A stretch of 64,000 bases of DNA from Acanthopleuribacter pedis (GTDB lineage Bacteria; Acidobacteriota; Holophagae; Acanthopleuribacterales; Acanthopleuribacteraceae). The notes under the pieces were generated by a model that was given only the letters and a program-made list of their open reading frames with translations, was not told the DNA's origin and made no database searches. Below, in pieces: positions 25,488-36,700 of this stretch; within the stretch, counting starts at the first letter, position 1, and each line of letters begins with the position of its first letter. The stretch lies in assembly GCF_017377855.1 (NCBI RefSeq), contig NZ_JAFREP010000002.1, positions 186,001 through 250,000 on the forward strand. The letters run 5' to 3'. A program made the translations under genes and the position numbers.

Positions 25488-27713
25488 CTAAGCGGCGATA
25501 TGGCGGCCGGCAATCATGTGGCTAAAGCGTTGGAGCGCGGCCAGATAACCCTCAATCGTTTGCTGCTGGAAACGGGTCGCGTCGTAATTCAGGGCCAGGT
25601 GGAATGCGTCTTTTTTGGTGCGGTAGGCGATCAGGGCCAGATCGATGTCGCCGAAGAAGTCGTCCTTGAAATCGGTGCGGTTGGTGAACAACACGTTCGG
25701 GGTTGCGGTGTGCGCGGGCAAACTGTCCTGATAGCGCCAGCCGGAGCGGGTCGCGGTGATCACCTGATTCAGCAAATCCTCCACGTCCAACGCACCGCTG
25801 AGGTCGACACGAACCGGCATCACCTTGTCGGCCATCGCCAAGCCGGTGGTAAAGGACTGCTGTTTGGTCAATTGGAACAGGAACACCTTAAACAGGGTGT
25901 GGCAGACGATCCACACGGTGGTGTCTTTTTCGGTGGCCCAGTTGCGCAAACCCGCGAAGATGCTGTCGGGGAAATGCACATCGACCTTGCCACGTCCCTG
26001 GGTGCCGGCTACCGCGTTTTGCGGCAGGCGCAGCGGTGCAGGCGTATCCTGCAACACCTTTTCCCAAAAGGCTTTGCCTTCGGCGTCGGCGGGATCTTCC
26101 CAGCAGTTGGTTTTGAAGACCTCCATCAGCGCCGGACGCACGGTTTCTAAATCCGAGGGGCGGTCGGTGAGACTGTCGAACAACAGGGGTTTGGTGATTT
26201 TGCCGAAGGAGATCAACTGATCCGGGGTCAAACCCTTGGAGACCAGGTAGGAAATGCCCCACAGGCTGAAGCCGTACAGGCTGATAAAGGTCGAATTACC
26301 AATGCTTTGGTACATGTACTTGGCCCAATCCATGGCTTCTTCCCAATTCATGCCGGCGTGGCTCCAGGAATAACCGGCGCCTTTGAGGTCAAATTCGGCG
26401 TGACGTCGGTGAATCGGTGCCGAGGTATCGTGGAAGTAAAGCTGCACGTTGAAAAAGGTGGGCGCGGCTTCTTCAATAAAATGAATGGTGTTGAGGATGG
26501 TTTCCTTGCTTTCGCCGGGGAACCCGCAAATCAGCGAGGCGTAGGACATAATGCCACGCCGTTTCAGTTGGCTAATGCCCCATTTATAACGGTCAACATC
26601 GGCGCGTTTGTTCATAATTTTGAGAATGGTGGGGTCGCCCGATTCAATGCCGAGCAACACGCCGACGCAACCGCTGTCGGCCATCAGGTCGATGGCTTCC
26701 TCGTCGACGTTGGCGACGCGCAGGAAAGAAACCCAGCGAAAGTTGAACTGGTTCTCGATCATCATGCGCAGCAGTTTCTTAAAGCGGGGAAGGGGTACGT
26801 TGAAGGTGTCGTCGATGAACACCAAATCGGTGGTGCCGATCTCGTGCAAATAGGTGAGCTGGGTTTGGATCGCCTCAATGTCGTTGACCACGTGGGGGCC
26901 GGCCAAAACCGGGTACTGGCAAAAGGAGCAGGAATAGGGACAACTGCGCGCGGTGCGCAGATAGGTCAGCGGGCGCAAGGCGTTGGGATCAAAGGTGGTC
27001 CAGTCGACGATGTTGCTGTTGAGATCGTTGTTTTCGATTTTGCGTTCGGTGGGGCTGAAGGATTCGTCGTCGGCTCGGTAGGCAAGGTTGTTGACACCCG
27101 CCAGGTCGTTGCCGTCGCGCAGGGCGACCAGCGTTTGGTACAGTGTTTCTTCGCCCTGGGAATCAATGATGTACACATCGCCGCCGGTTTCCTTGAGTAC
27201 AAAAGACAAGGTTTCCCAATCGTTTTGCAGGTCGGCGTGAACGTTGTAGATGTGGGGGCCGCCGATGATGATTTGGGTGTCGGGCGCGTGTTCGCGGATA
27301 AAGGCCACGATTTCCCGGATCGGGCTGTTGTCGATGTAAAAGGTGGTGGTGATGGCGACGGTGCGTGGTTTGCCCGCCAAGAGCGCCGCGAACTTGGCTT
27401 GGTCGCGGTTGAAAAAGTTCACCAGGTCCACGTTGAGCCCGCGTGTGTTGAGGTAGCTGCACAGGTAGTGTGCACCCAACGCGGGTGCCTCGAACACGTT
27501 GAGTTTGGGATCGTTGCCGGTGGCCTCCACAATCATGTCGTTGAGTACTTCCATAAAAGTGACGCGCCGGCCGTCCTGTAGGATCGAGTTGGTTTTTACC
27601 TCGTGGTAGCCGCCGGCGCGGTGTTCAGTCGCCTTTTGGCGCGCCGAGAAGTCGTTAAAATCAATGTCGTTGTAACCGACAAGAATACAATCGAGTGGGG
27701 TCGAAGCGTTCAT
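25488..27713 (-). CDS. Second B12-binding radical SAM enzyme fused to a half condensation domain
   Basis: A 741-residue paralogue of the protein at 17735-20056. The cobalamin-type domain (1-200; CILVGYNDIDF, TVAITTTFY, IIIGGPHIYN) is followed by a radical SAM domain with CPYSCSFC (Cys258, 262, 265), LVFIDDTFNV and GVLLGIESGDP. From about residue 546 (AFWEKVLQDTPAPLRLP) the chain matches the linker and second half of an NRPS C domain, including TVWIVCHTLFKVFLFQLT and LALNYDATRFQQQTIEGYLA, without HHxxxDG. It sits between the C-ending NRPS and the A(MT)-T-TE module, with gaps of 14 and 10 bases. It is therefore cotranscribed with them and probably acts at the last steps. GGAGGAG just upstream fixes the ATG. 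Reaction and substrate are not evident. Confidence 0.78.
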   Translation of the reverse strand: MNASTPLDCILVGYNDIDFNDFSARQKATEHRAGGYHEVKTNSILQDGRRVTFMEVLNDMIVEATGNDPKLNVFEAPALGAHYLCSYLNTRGLNVDLVNFFNRDQAKFAALLAGKPRTVAITTTFYIDNSPIREIVAFIREHAPDTQIIIGGPHIYNVHADLQNDWETLSFVLKETGGDVYIIDSQGEETLYQTLVALRDGNDLAGVNNLAYRADDESFSPTERKIENNDLNSNIVDWTTFDPNALRPLTYLRTARSCPYSCSFCQYPVLAGPHVVNDIEAIQTQLTYLHEIGTTDLVFIDDTFNVPLPRFKKLLRMMIENQFNFRWVSFLRVANVDEEAIDLMADSGCVGVLLGIESGDPTILKIMNKRADVDRYKWGISQLKRRGIMSYASLICGFPGESKETILNTIHFIEEAAPTFFNVQLYFHDTSAPIHRRHAEFDLKGAGYSWSHAGMNWEEAMDWAKYMYQSIGNSTFISLYGFSLWGISYLVSKGLTPDQLISFGKITKPLLFDSLTDRPSDLETVRPALMEVFKTNCWEDPADAEGKAFWEKVLQDTPAPLRLPQNAVAGTQGRGKVDVHFPDSIFAGLRNWATEKDTTVWIVCHTLFKVFLFQLTKQQSFTTGLAMADKVMPVRVDLSGALDVEDLLNQVITATRSGWRYQDSLPAHTATPNVLFTNRTDFKDDFFGDIDLALIAYRTKKDAFHLALNYDATRFQQQTIEGYLAALQRFSHMIAGRHIAA

Positions 27714-27728
27714 GGTCTCTCCTCCGAG

Positions 27729-30700
27729 CTAGTGCTTCTCGGTATGGGGTTCGCGCACAACCGCTTCCGCAATCCGAGCCAACGCGGTTAAATAACGCTT
27801 AATCGTCGAGGGTTTAAACAGGGCGGTATCGTACTCCATGGTGAAATGGAGTTGCCCCCCTTCTTCGAGGACATAGAGGGTGAGGTCAAATTTGGTTGTG
27901 TGGAAGCGCAGCGGGATTTCACGTGCCTCGCGCAGAACGGTGGTACCGGCGCCGTCCGCGTCGGTCACCTTGCCGACCATGGCCACGTCCAAGCGCAGGT
28001 CGGCAAAACTTTGGAAGCCGTAAATCACGTTAAACAAGGTCTGTCGGTTGCCGTCGCGCTCGGGATTGAGGTCCGCGACCAGGAGATCGAGAGGGTAATT
28101 CTGATGATCGAAGGCACCGTTTACGGTTTCGATCACCGACTCCAACAACTGCTCAAATTCCATGCCCGCGGTGAAGCGGGTGCGGATCGGCAACAGGTTC
28201 ACAAAAAAGCCGATCAGGTTTTGCAAATCGGCGTGGCCGCGGTTGGCGAGTGCCATGCCGACCGAAAGGTCGTCGCGACCGGTGAGTTTGTAGAGGAACA
28301 GGTTCAGGACCGCCAGCACCACGTTCGAAACCGTGGTGTGTTTGCGATTGGCCAACCGGTGCAGGCCGGCCAAGACCTCGGCCTCGACGCGGTGGTACAC
28401 TGTATCGCCACGGAAGGCGGCGTCCAGGGTGGGCGCGAAATCGGTGGGCAGCTGAAGCGGCGGCGGTGGATCGGCCAACTGTTCCAGCCAGTAGGCCTTT
28501 TCCTTTTTAAAGGTTTGCCGCGACTGCCATACCGCAAAGTCCTTGTACTGAATGCGCGGCGGATTGATCGGCGCGGGCACCCCGTGATCGTGGGCTTGGT
28601 AGCGCGACAGGATTTCCCGATAAATCACGTTCATCGACCAACCGTCACCGATGACGTGGTTGATGTTGAGCAAAAGCACCGCGCGTCCCTCTGCCAAGTA
28701 CAGCAGCGCCACGCGCAGCAGCGGTGGGGAGGCTAGGTCGAAGGGTTGGTGGGCGTCTTTTTCGCAATATGCGCGCGCCGCCGCCTCGCCGTCCTCCGCC
28801 TCACGCAAATCGACCTCGCGGATGTTAAAAACCGAGGGCGGGGCGATTTTTTGGCGCGGTTCGCCGTCCACCACGATGAACCCGGTGCGCAAGGCCTCGT
28901 GGCGGTGGACCATGTCGGTCAGTGCTTTTTTGAGGGCGTCGGCATTGAGCCCGCGTTCGAAGACAAACGCCTTGGGCATGTTGTAGGCCGTGGTCGCGCC
29001 GGCGCCGCCCATCATTTGCAGCGACCACAACCGTTTTTGCGCGTGAGACAACACGTAATCTTCTTGCGGCGCCACCGGTTCAATGCCGATGTATTCGCTT
29101 TTTTCGGTGGTATGAACCAGTTCCGCCAACCTGGCCGGGGTCGGCTTCTCAAAAAACGCCCGCAGGGGAACCTGAACCTGGCGGCGGCGATGGATTTGTG
29201 CCAATACCTGCATGGCAACCAGGCTGTGGCCGCCCAATGCGAAGAAATCATCGTTGCGGCCGACGCGTTCCACGCCCAGGACCTCCGACCAGAGGGTGGT
29301 GATGTCCTGTTCCAGCGCATCCACCGGCGCTTCAAAGGGGCGTTCCGTCGCCGTGATGCCGGGCAAGGCCGCGCTGTCGACTTTGCCGTTGACGGTGAGC
29401 GGCAAGGCGGCCAAGGGGATCAGGTGCGCGGGCACCATGTAATCGGGCAGGGTTTTGCCGAGTTGGTCGCGCAAACCCTGGAGCGAATCACCGGCGTGCG
29501 CCGGCACGACCCAGGCGACCAAGGAGGGCCCCAATTGCGGATCCTGCAAACAGGCCACGTGGGCTTGGCGCACGTTGGCCAACGCGGTCAGGCGCGCTTG
29601 AATTTCGCCCAACTCAATGCGGTAACCCCGCACCTTGACCTGATCGTCGCGGCGGCCCAGGTACAGCAGTTCGCCGTCGTCGCGGCGGCGCACCCAATCG
29701 CCGGTTTTGTACAAGCGGGTGCCGCCCGCGTGGGGGATAAACCGTTCGGCGGTTAAATCCGCCCGTCCCCAATAGCCGCGCGCCAAACCCTTGCCGCCCA
29801 AATACAGCTCACCTGGCATATCAAAGAGGGTCGGACGCTGCCAACGGTCCAACACGTGCGTGCTCATGTCGGGCATGGCGTTGCCGATGGTGATTTCCTC
29901 GTCCTCGGCGCCAATGCTTTTGATCACACAACCCACCGTGGCCTCGGTTGGGCCGTACTCGTTGAAAATCGCCATCCTCGGATTCAGCCTGCGCAGGGTG
30001 GCCACGTGGCGGTTGAGCAGGGCCTCGCCGCCGACAATGGCGCGTTTCACCGGGCTGCTCTGGATCGGCAAGTGATCCAGCAAGGCGATGTGGGACGGGG
30101 TCAGCTTGACGCTGTCGATGCCGTGCGCGCCGGACAGGGTTTCGGTCAAAATGTCGTTGAGCGGTTGCTTCGCATCGAACAGGTGCAGCCGCTCGCCGCG
30201 CAGCAGCGGCAGGAATAAACTGCTCAGGGTGAGGTCGAAGGCAATCGAGGAATACAACCCGAAACAACCGCCGCCTTCGGCAAAGTACAGCGCCGCGGCG
30301 TGCGTCAGGTAATGGTGCAGGTTGGCGTGGCTCATGGCACAACCCTTGGGTTTGCCGGTGGAGCCGGAGGTAAACAACACATAGGCCAAAGCATGACCGT
30401 CGACGCGAGGTAAAGCCGCGTCGCGCTCCGGCAGGCCGTGGGTGACGTCCATACAAGGGGTTTCGGGCAGGCGTTCGCGCAAACCCGGCTCGCTGAGCAC
30501 CAAACGGCAACCGGCCTCGGCGGTGATCAGGTGCAGGCGTTGGTCGGGATTGGTCGGTTCCATCGGCACAAAGGCGGCACCGGCTTTAAGCACGGCCAAA
30601 ATCGCCGTCATCAGATGGGGCGCGCGATTCAGCAGCACGCCGACGCGATCTTCAGGTTGAATGCCGTGTTCGGCGACGAGGAAGCGGGCCATCCGCTCGG

Positions 30701-33700
30701 CGGCGCGGTCCAATTCGGCCGCGCCGATGGTGGTGCCGTTGTGAGAAAGCACCGGCGATTGGGGATTTTTGGCGACGCGCGCGTCCCAAAGATCGAGTAC
30801 GTTGGTGTTGCGTTCAGCGACGGTTGTCTCGATGGGTTCCGTCTGGGCGGGTGCGCCATCGAGCGTTATCAACGGGTGTTGCGGCTCGGCCAAGACCGCG
30901 TTGAGCGCGACCCGGTAGTGCTCGGCGACGGCGCGTAGCCGGTCCTCGTCAAACCGTTTGCGGTTAAACGTGATGCGCAACTGGAGCTTTTCGCCGGGGA
31001 TGAAGATCAGGTTGAAATCGTAATGGGTGTGGTCGTGTACCTGCAGATCGCTGACGGTGAGCGGATCGCTGTTGTCCTTTACCTGCTGGGCGGGTGGGTA
31101 GTTTTCGAAAATGAGCAGGTGGTCGAAGGTATCGCGGCCTAGCGGCGAAAGCACCTGTAACTCGGCCAAGGGCAGGTAGTGGTAGGGTTCCGCGGCCAGA
31201 GCGTCGCGTTGAACGCGGCCGACCAGATCGGCGAAGGTCTCGTCGCGGTGGACCTGGACGCGCACTGGCACCGCGTTGATGAACAAGCCGATCATTTGAT
31301 CGGCGCCGTCGAGGTGGGGCGGGCGCCCGGAAACAACCGCGCCAAAGCAGACATCGTCGCGGTCGTTGAAGCGGGCCAGCAGGAAGGCCCACAACGCTTG
31401 GCACATCACCGCGGTGGTGGCGCTCTGGGCCGCGGCCATGGCGCGCACCGCGTGCAGCGGAGCCAGGTCCAAGGTGAATTCGCCAAGGTCGTAACCGGCG
31501 TCCGGTTCCGGCCGGCCCAGGGCGTTCATGCCCGTGCGTTGGTCGTGGCCGGCGAGGTGGCGCGTCCACCAGGCACAGGCCGCGGCTTTGTCCCAGCGGG
31601 TCAGCCAGGCCAGGTAATCGCGGTAGGGAGGCACCTCGGGCAGCGTCGCCTCCGTGCCTGACGCGGCCGCGTCCATCAACAAGCCGCACTGGTCGAAGAG
31701 GCGGCCCATGCACCAGCCGTCGAGCACGATGTGGTGGAAACGCCAAACGACCTGGTGGGTTTGTTCATCCAGACGAATGATGGTGAAACGCAGCAGGGGA
31801 TCGCGTTCCAGGTCAAAGCCGCGACGGCGGTCTTTTTCGTAGAAGGCGTTGAGCTCGCTTGCTTGGTTCTCAAGGCCGCGCCAATCACGCACGTGAAACT
31901 CGGGATCCCGTTTCTTGAAAACAACCTGACGCGGGGTGGTCACCTGGCGATGGAGGAAGGCGGTGCGCAAGACGGCGTGGTGATCACAGAGTTGGTGCCA
32001 TGCATGGCGGAAGGCGTCGAGTGGGAAGGGGCCTTCGATGCGATAGCTCATTTGCAGGAAGTAGGCGTCGCTTCGGTTGTCGACGAGGGACTCGAACAGC
32101 AAACCTTGTTGCATCGGGGCGAGCGGTACGATGTCCTCGATGTCGGCGGCGTTCAGCGCGTTTTGGGTGAGCAGGTTTTGGTAGGCGGGCAGATCCAAGT
32201 CGCACGCCAGAAAATCACTGGGCGTTTTCTCCGCCTGTTCCCTGGCGCAGCAGAACCGCACCAGCAGGGCCAGTTCATCGCGCAGCGCGGTGAGCAGCGC
32301 GGTCATGGCCTCGGCCTCGTAGCGGCCGCGGTCATAGGTGAGGGTGAGCTTGAGTTTGCCGTTGACGACCAGGCCGCCGACTTCCAAGTCGTTGCCGCGG
32401 CGCAGGCCGACACCCATGTCGCGGCCGACCTGTTCGTCGGCGTCGGCGAGCGGCCCGTCCTCGCCGGGTGTGTCGAACACGCCGAGGTAGTTAAACGCCA
32501 ACCAGGGTTTTTCCGCCGGGGTCATCGTGGCGGCCGTTTCTTCCGTGGCCAGGTAACGCAAAACACCGTAACCACCGCCCTTGTGGGGTACCGCGCGCAG
32601 ATGTTCCTTCACCGTTTTGATTTGCGTGGCGAGGTCGCCCTCGGCAAGCTCGAGCAGGAACGGGAACATCGTGGTGAACCAGCCGATGGTGCGGTCGACC
32701 GGCGGGCCGTTGGGCAGGGTTTCGCGGCCGTGGCTTTCTAGCGTGATGCGGGTGCGGTGTTCGCCGAGGCGGCCGTGAAGCGCGCGGGCCAGGGCGGTGA
32801 GCAAGAGGTCGTTGATTTCGGTGTGGAAGGCCTTGTGACTGGGACCGAGCAAGTCGGCGGTGCGCTCAGGTGAAAGCGAAACGCCGGCTAAGGCTGAATC
32901 GCCGACGCGGTTGTCGCCCGCTACTTTGGTCGTAGGTGGTGGCGCCGCTGTTGCGGCGGCCGTTGTTTCCCAATAGGTGCGTTCGGCGTGGAGGTCGGAA
33001 TCGGCGGCGCGGCGCACCAGCGCCTCGGACCAGGTTTGGAAGGAGGCGGTTTTGGGACCGAGATCGGTCGCTTGGCCCCGTTCGGCTTGGCCGTACGCGG
33101 TGGTCAGGTCTTCCAACAGAATGCGCCAAGAGACGCCGTCGACGATGAGGTGATGGGCGGCGAGCCAAAGCCGGTCCCCGTCGGGGAGGCGGTAGAGCAC
33201 CGGGTTCCACAGCGGCCCCGCGCCGAGGTCAAAGGCCGCGCTCGCTTTTTCGCCGTGTTCGGCCATGGCCGCGGCGGGATCGGCGTGTTCGGCTGGATCC
33301 ACCAGTTTGAGGTGCGGCGGTGCCAGGTCGGCATAGGCCTGTTGCACCGCGCTGTCACGCACGGTGAAGGTCAGTCGCAAGGCGTCGTGCCTGCACCACA
33401 GTGCATCGAGTGCCTGCTGGAGCAGTGCGGTGTCGAAGCGGGGTTTGCCTCGTAGCAACACCGATTGGTTGAAATGGTGGTGGTCGCGGTCCTGGTGCTG
33501 AAAGAACCACTGCTGAATCGGCGTGAGCGGCACCGTACCCTGGACCGGACCGGTTTCGGTTTGATCCGCTTGCGCCGTGAGCAGCGGGGCCAGGGCTGCC
33601 ACGCTCGGGTTGGCGAACAGATCGGCCACGTTCAAACGCAAGCCGTGGCGGCGCATGCGGCCCACCAACTGGATAGCGATGATGGAATCGCCGCCCATTT

Positions 33701-36700
33701 CAAAGTAGGCGTCGTGGCGGCCGACCCGCGCCACGCCCAGCAATTCGGCCAAGGCGTCGGCCAGCCATTGCTCCCGTTGGTTGCGCGGCGCCGCGTACGC
33801 GGTCCCGGTTTCGGTTTGCGCAAAGGGATCGGGCAATGCGTTGCGGTCGACTTTACCGTTGGCGTTCAGCGGGAATTGCGGCAGCACGACCAGGTAACCG
33901 GGGTGCATGTATTCGGGCAGGTGCGCGTTGAGGAAGGTGCGCACGGCGTCCAGGTCCTGAGCTTCCCCCGGCTGCCAGACCAACCAGGCACACAGGCGCA
34001 AGTGTCCGGCGGGGTTGCGGCGGGCGGCGACCAAGACGTCTTGCAGCGGCGCGTGGTCGCGCAAAGCGGCTTGTACCTCGCCCGGTTCAACGCGGAAACC
34101 GCGAATTTTTACCTGATCGTCGACGCGACCCACGAACACCACGCGCCCGTCCGCTTGCTGACGCACCAAGTCGCCGGTGCGGTACAACCGTTCGCCCAGG
34201 GTGGTGCTGAAGGGGTGGGGCACAAAACGAGCGGCGGTCAGGTCGGGTCGGCGCCAGTAACCGCGCGCCAAACCGTCGCCGCCGACGCAGAGTTCGCCGA
34301 CCGCGCCCGGCGGCAACAGGTTGCCGTGGTCATCGAGAACCAGACAGGTGCTGTTGGCGATGGGCCGCCCAATGGGGATGACCGAGGCGCGACGTTCGGC
34401 GGCCATGGCTTCGAAGGTTGAAAAGGTCGTATTTTCGGTGGGGCCATACACGTGGGTCAGGTGGCAGAAAGGATAACGCTGCATGAAGCGCGTCATGTGC
34501 CCGGCCGAAACCGCCTCGCCGCCGGTCATCAGCGCGCGCAGGGCGGGCAGGTCGCCGACGGGTTGATCAACCAACTGCTTGAACAAACCGGTGGTGAGGA
34601 ACAGGTGGGTGACGGCGTGGGCGCGTGCCGTTGCGGCGACTTCCTCCAGGGAGAAGGGCGCGGGTTTCATCAACACGACCGTGCCGCCGTTGAGCAGGGG
34701 ACCCCAGATTTCCAGCGTCGTGGCGTCAAAGGCGGAAGCGGACAGGTGCAGGAACACTGTTTGCGGGGTGAGGTCGGTGTAGTCGGTGTTGCGTACCAGG
34801 CGTACCACCGCGCGTTGGTCGACGGCCACGCCCTTGGGCCGACCGGTGGAACCGGAAGTAAACACAATGTAAGCCAAGCTGTTGGGCGAGACCGGCACCG
34901 TCACGGGATCCGCCGCCGTCTCGTGAGGCGCGTTGATCGCCACCAAACGCTCGGCGGCGACGGCTTGCGCCGGTGGGGCTGTTTGATCGTACAGCACCGG
35001 CTCGGCGCCGGTTTCCTCGAGGAGCAGCTTAAGGCGTTCCAGCGGGTAACCGGGATCGAGCGGGACGTAGGCGCCGCCCGCTTTGAGTACCGCCAACATG
35101 CCGACCACCATCGCGGGTGCCCGGCCGCAAAACAGACCGACGGGCTGATCGGGTCGCACCCCGCGTTCGATCAAATGGGCGGCCAAGCGGTTGGCGCGAT
35201 CCGCGAGTTCGGCGTAACTCATGCGCGTGTCGCCGCAAACCAGCGCCGTTTGGTTCGGATGGGCCGCGGCCGCGGCGTCGAACAAGGTCGCGATGTTGCT
35301 GTCGCGGGGATAGGGCCGGCTGGTGGCGTTCCAGATTTCGTTTTGCATGGCGCCGTGGTTCGGGTTGATTAGGGTCAAGCGGTCGAGGGCGTCGACGCCC
35401 GCGGCCAATTGCGCCAGCACCGTGTTGACCGCGTCGGAAAGCATGGTGACCGTGGTCGCATCGAACAAATCGGTGCTGTATTCAAAACTGCCGACCAGGC
35501 CGTCGTCGGCTCGCTCCAGCGCCAGGGTCAGGTCGAACTTGGCGGTGGTAACCGCCGTGCGCAGTGGTTCCAGGCTGAGGCCGTTCAGGTGTTCCTCGGC
35601 TTCCGGGGCATTGTGCAGCGCGAAGGCGACTTGGAAAAATGGATGGCGGGCCGGGTCCCGTTGGGGTGCGAGTTCGGTGACAATCTGTTCGAAGGGCAGG
35701 TCTTGGTGGCCGAAGGCGTCCAGGGTTTGGTCGCGGAAGCGGGCCAGCAGGTTGCTGAAACGACGGCTGCCCTTCATTTGGAAACGCAAGGGGACGGTGT
35801 TGATGAAAAAGCCGATAAGGGTTTCCAACTCGGGTCGATTGCGCCCCGCGACCGGGGTACCGATCACCAAGTCGTCCTGGCGTGCCACGCGGCCGAGCAC
35901 CAGACCGTAGGCGGCGGCCAGCACCATAAACAAGGTGGCTTCGTTTTCTTGGGCCAGGGACTCGAGACCGCGCGTGACCGTTTCGGGGACGGTCGCGCGC
36001 AGGACCGCACCGCGATGGGACGGGTGCGGCGGGCGCGGCCGATCCGTGGGCAGGTCCAAATCGCGGCTGTCGCCCAAGGTTTTGCGCCAGAAGGCGGTGT
36101 GTTCCGCGTAGCGTTCGCCGACCAAGGTGGCCCGCTGCCACACGCTGAAGTCGCCGTATTGCAAGCCGAGTTCCGGTAGCGGGGAGGGTTCGCCCGCGAC
36201 AAAGGCGTTGTAAAGGGAGGCGAGTTCCCGCGCGAACAGGCCCAACGACCAGCCGTCGCAGACCAGGTGGTGCAGGGTAAACAGCATCACCCATTCGTCC
36301 GTGCCCGTGTGCAGCAAGCGGAACTGCAGCAAGGGACCGCGTTCCAAGTCGAACCGCAACGAACGCATTGCTTCGGCGTGGCGGGCCGCCTCGGTGTCGC
36401 TTGTTGCGTCGCGTAAATCGACCAGCGGCAAGGCCACCGGTGCCGCCGGCTTCACCTCGGCGACGACCTGACCGTCGACCTCGCGAAAACAGGTGCGCAA
36501 CACCTCGTGGCGGCGCACGATTTCGTCCAGCGCCGCGCCCAATGCATCGCGGTTGAGGTCACCGCGCAAACGCAAGGCGGTACACACGTTGTATACCGTG
36601 CTGTCCGGGTCGAGGCGGTGCAACACCCACAACCGGTTCTGCGCGAAGGACAGCGGGGTGGGTGCCGCGGGATCGCGTGGCGCCAAGGTCGCGGTTTCCA

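Noticed and set aside
33465..34421. Long plus-strand open frames inside the NRPS genes
   Set aside because: They are shadows of GC-rich minus-strand coding; they show no ribosome sites or domains.
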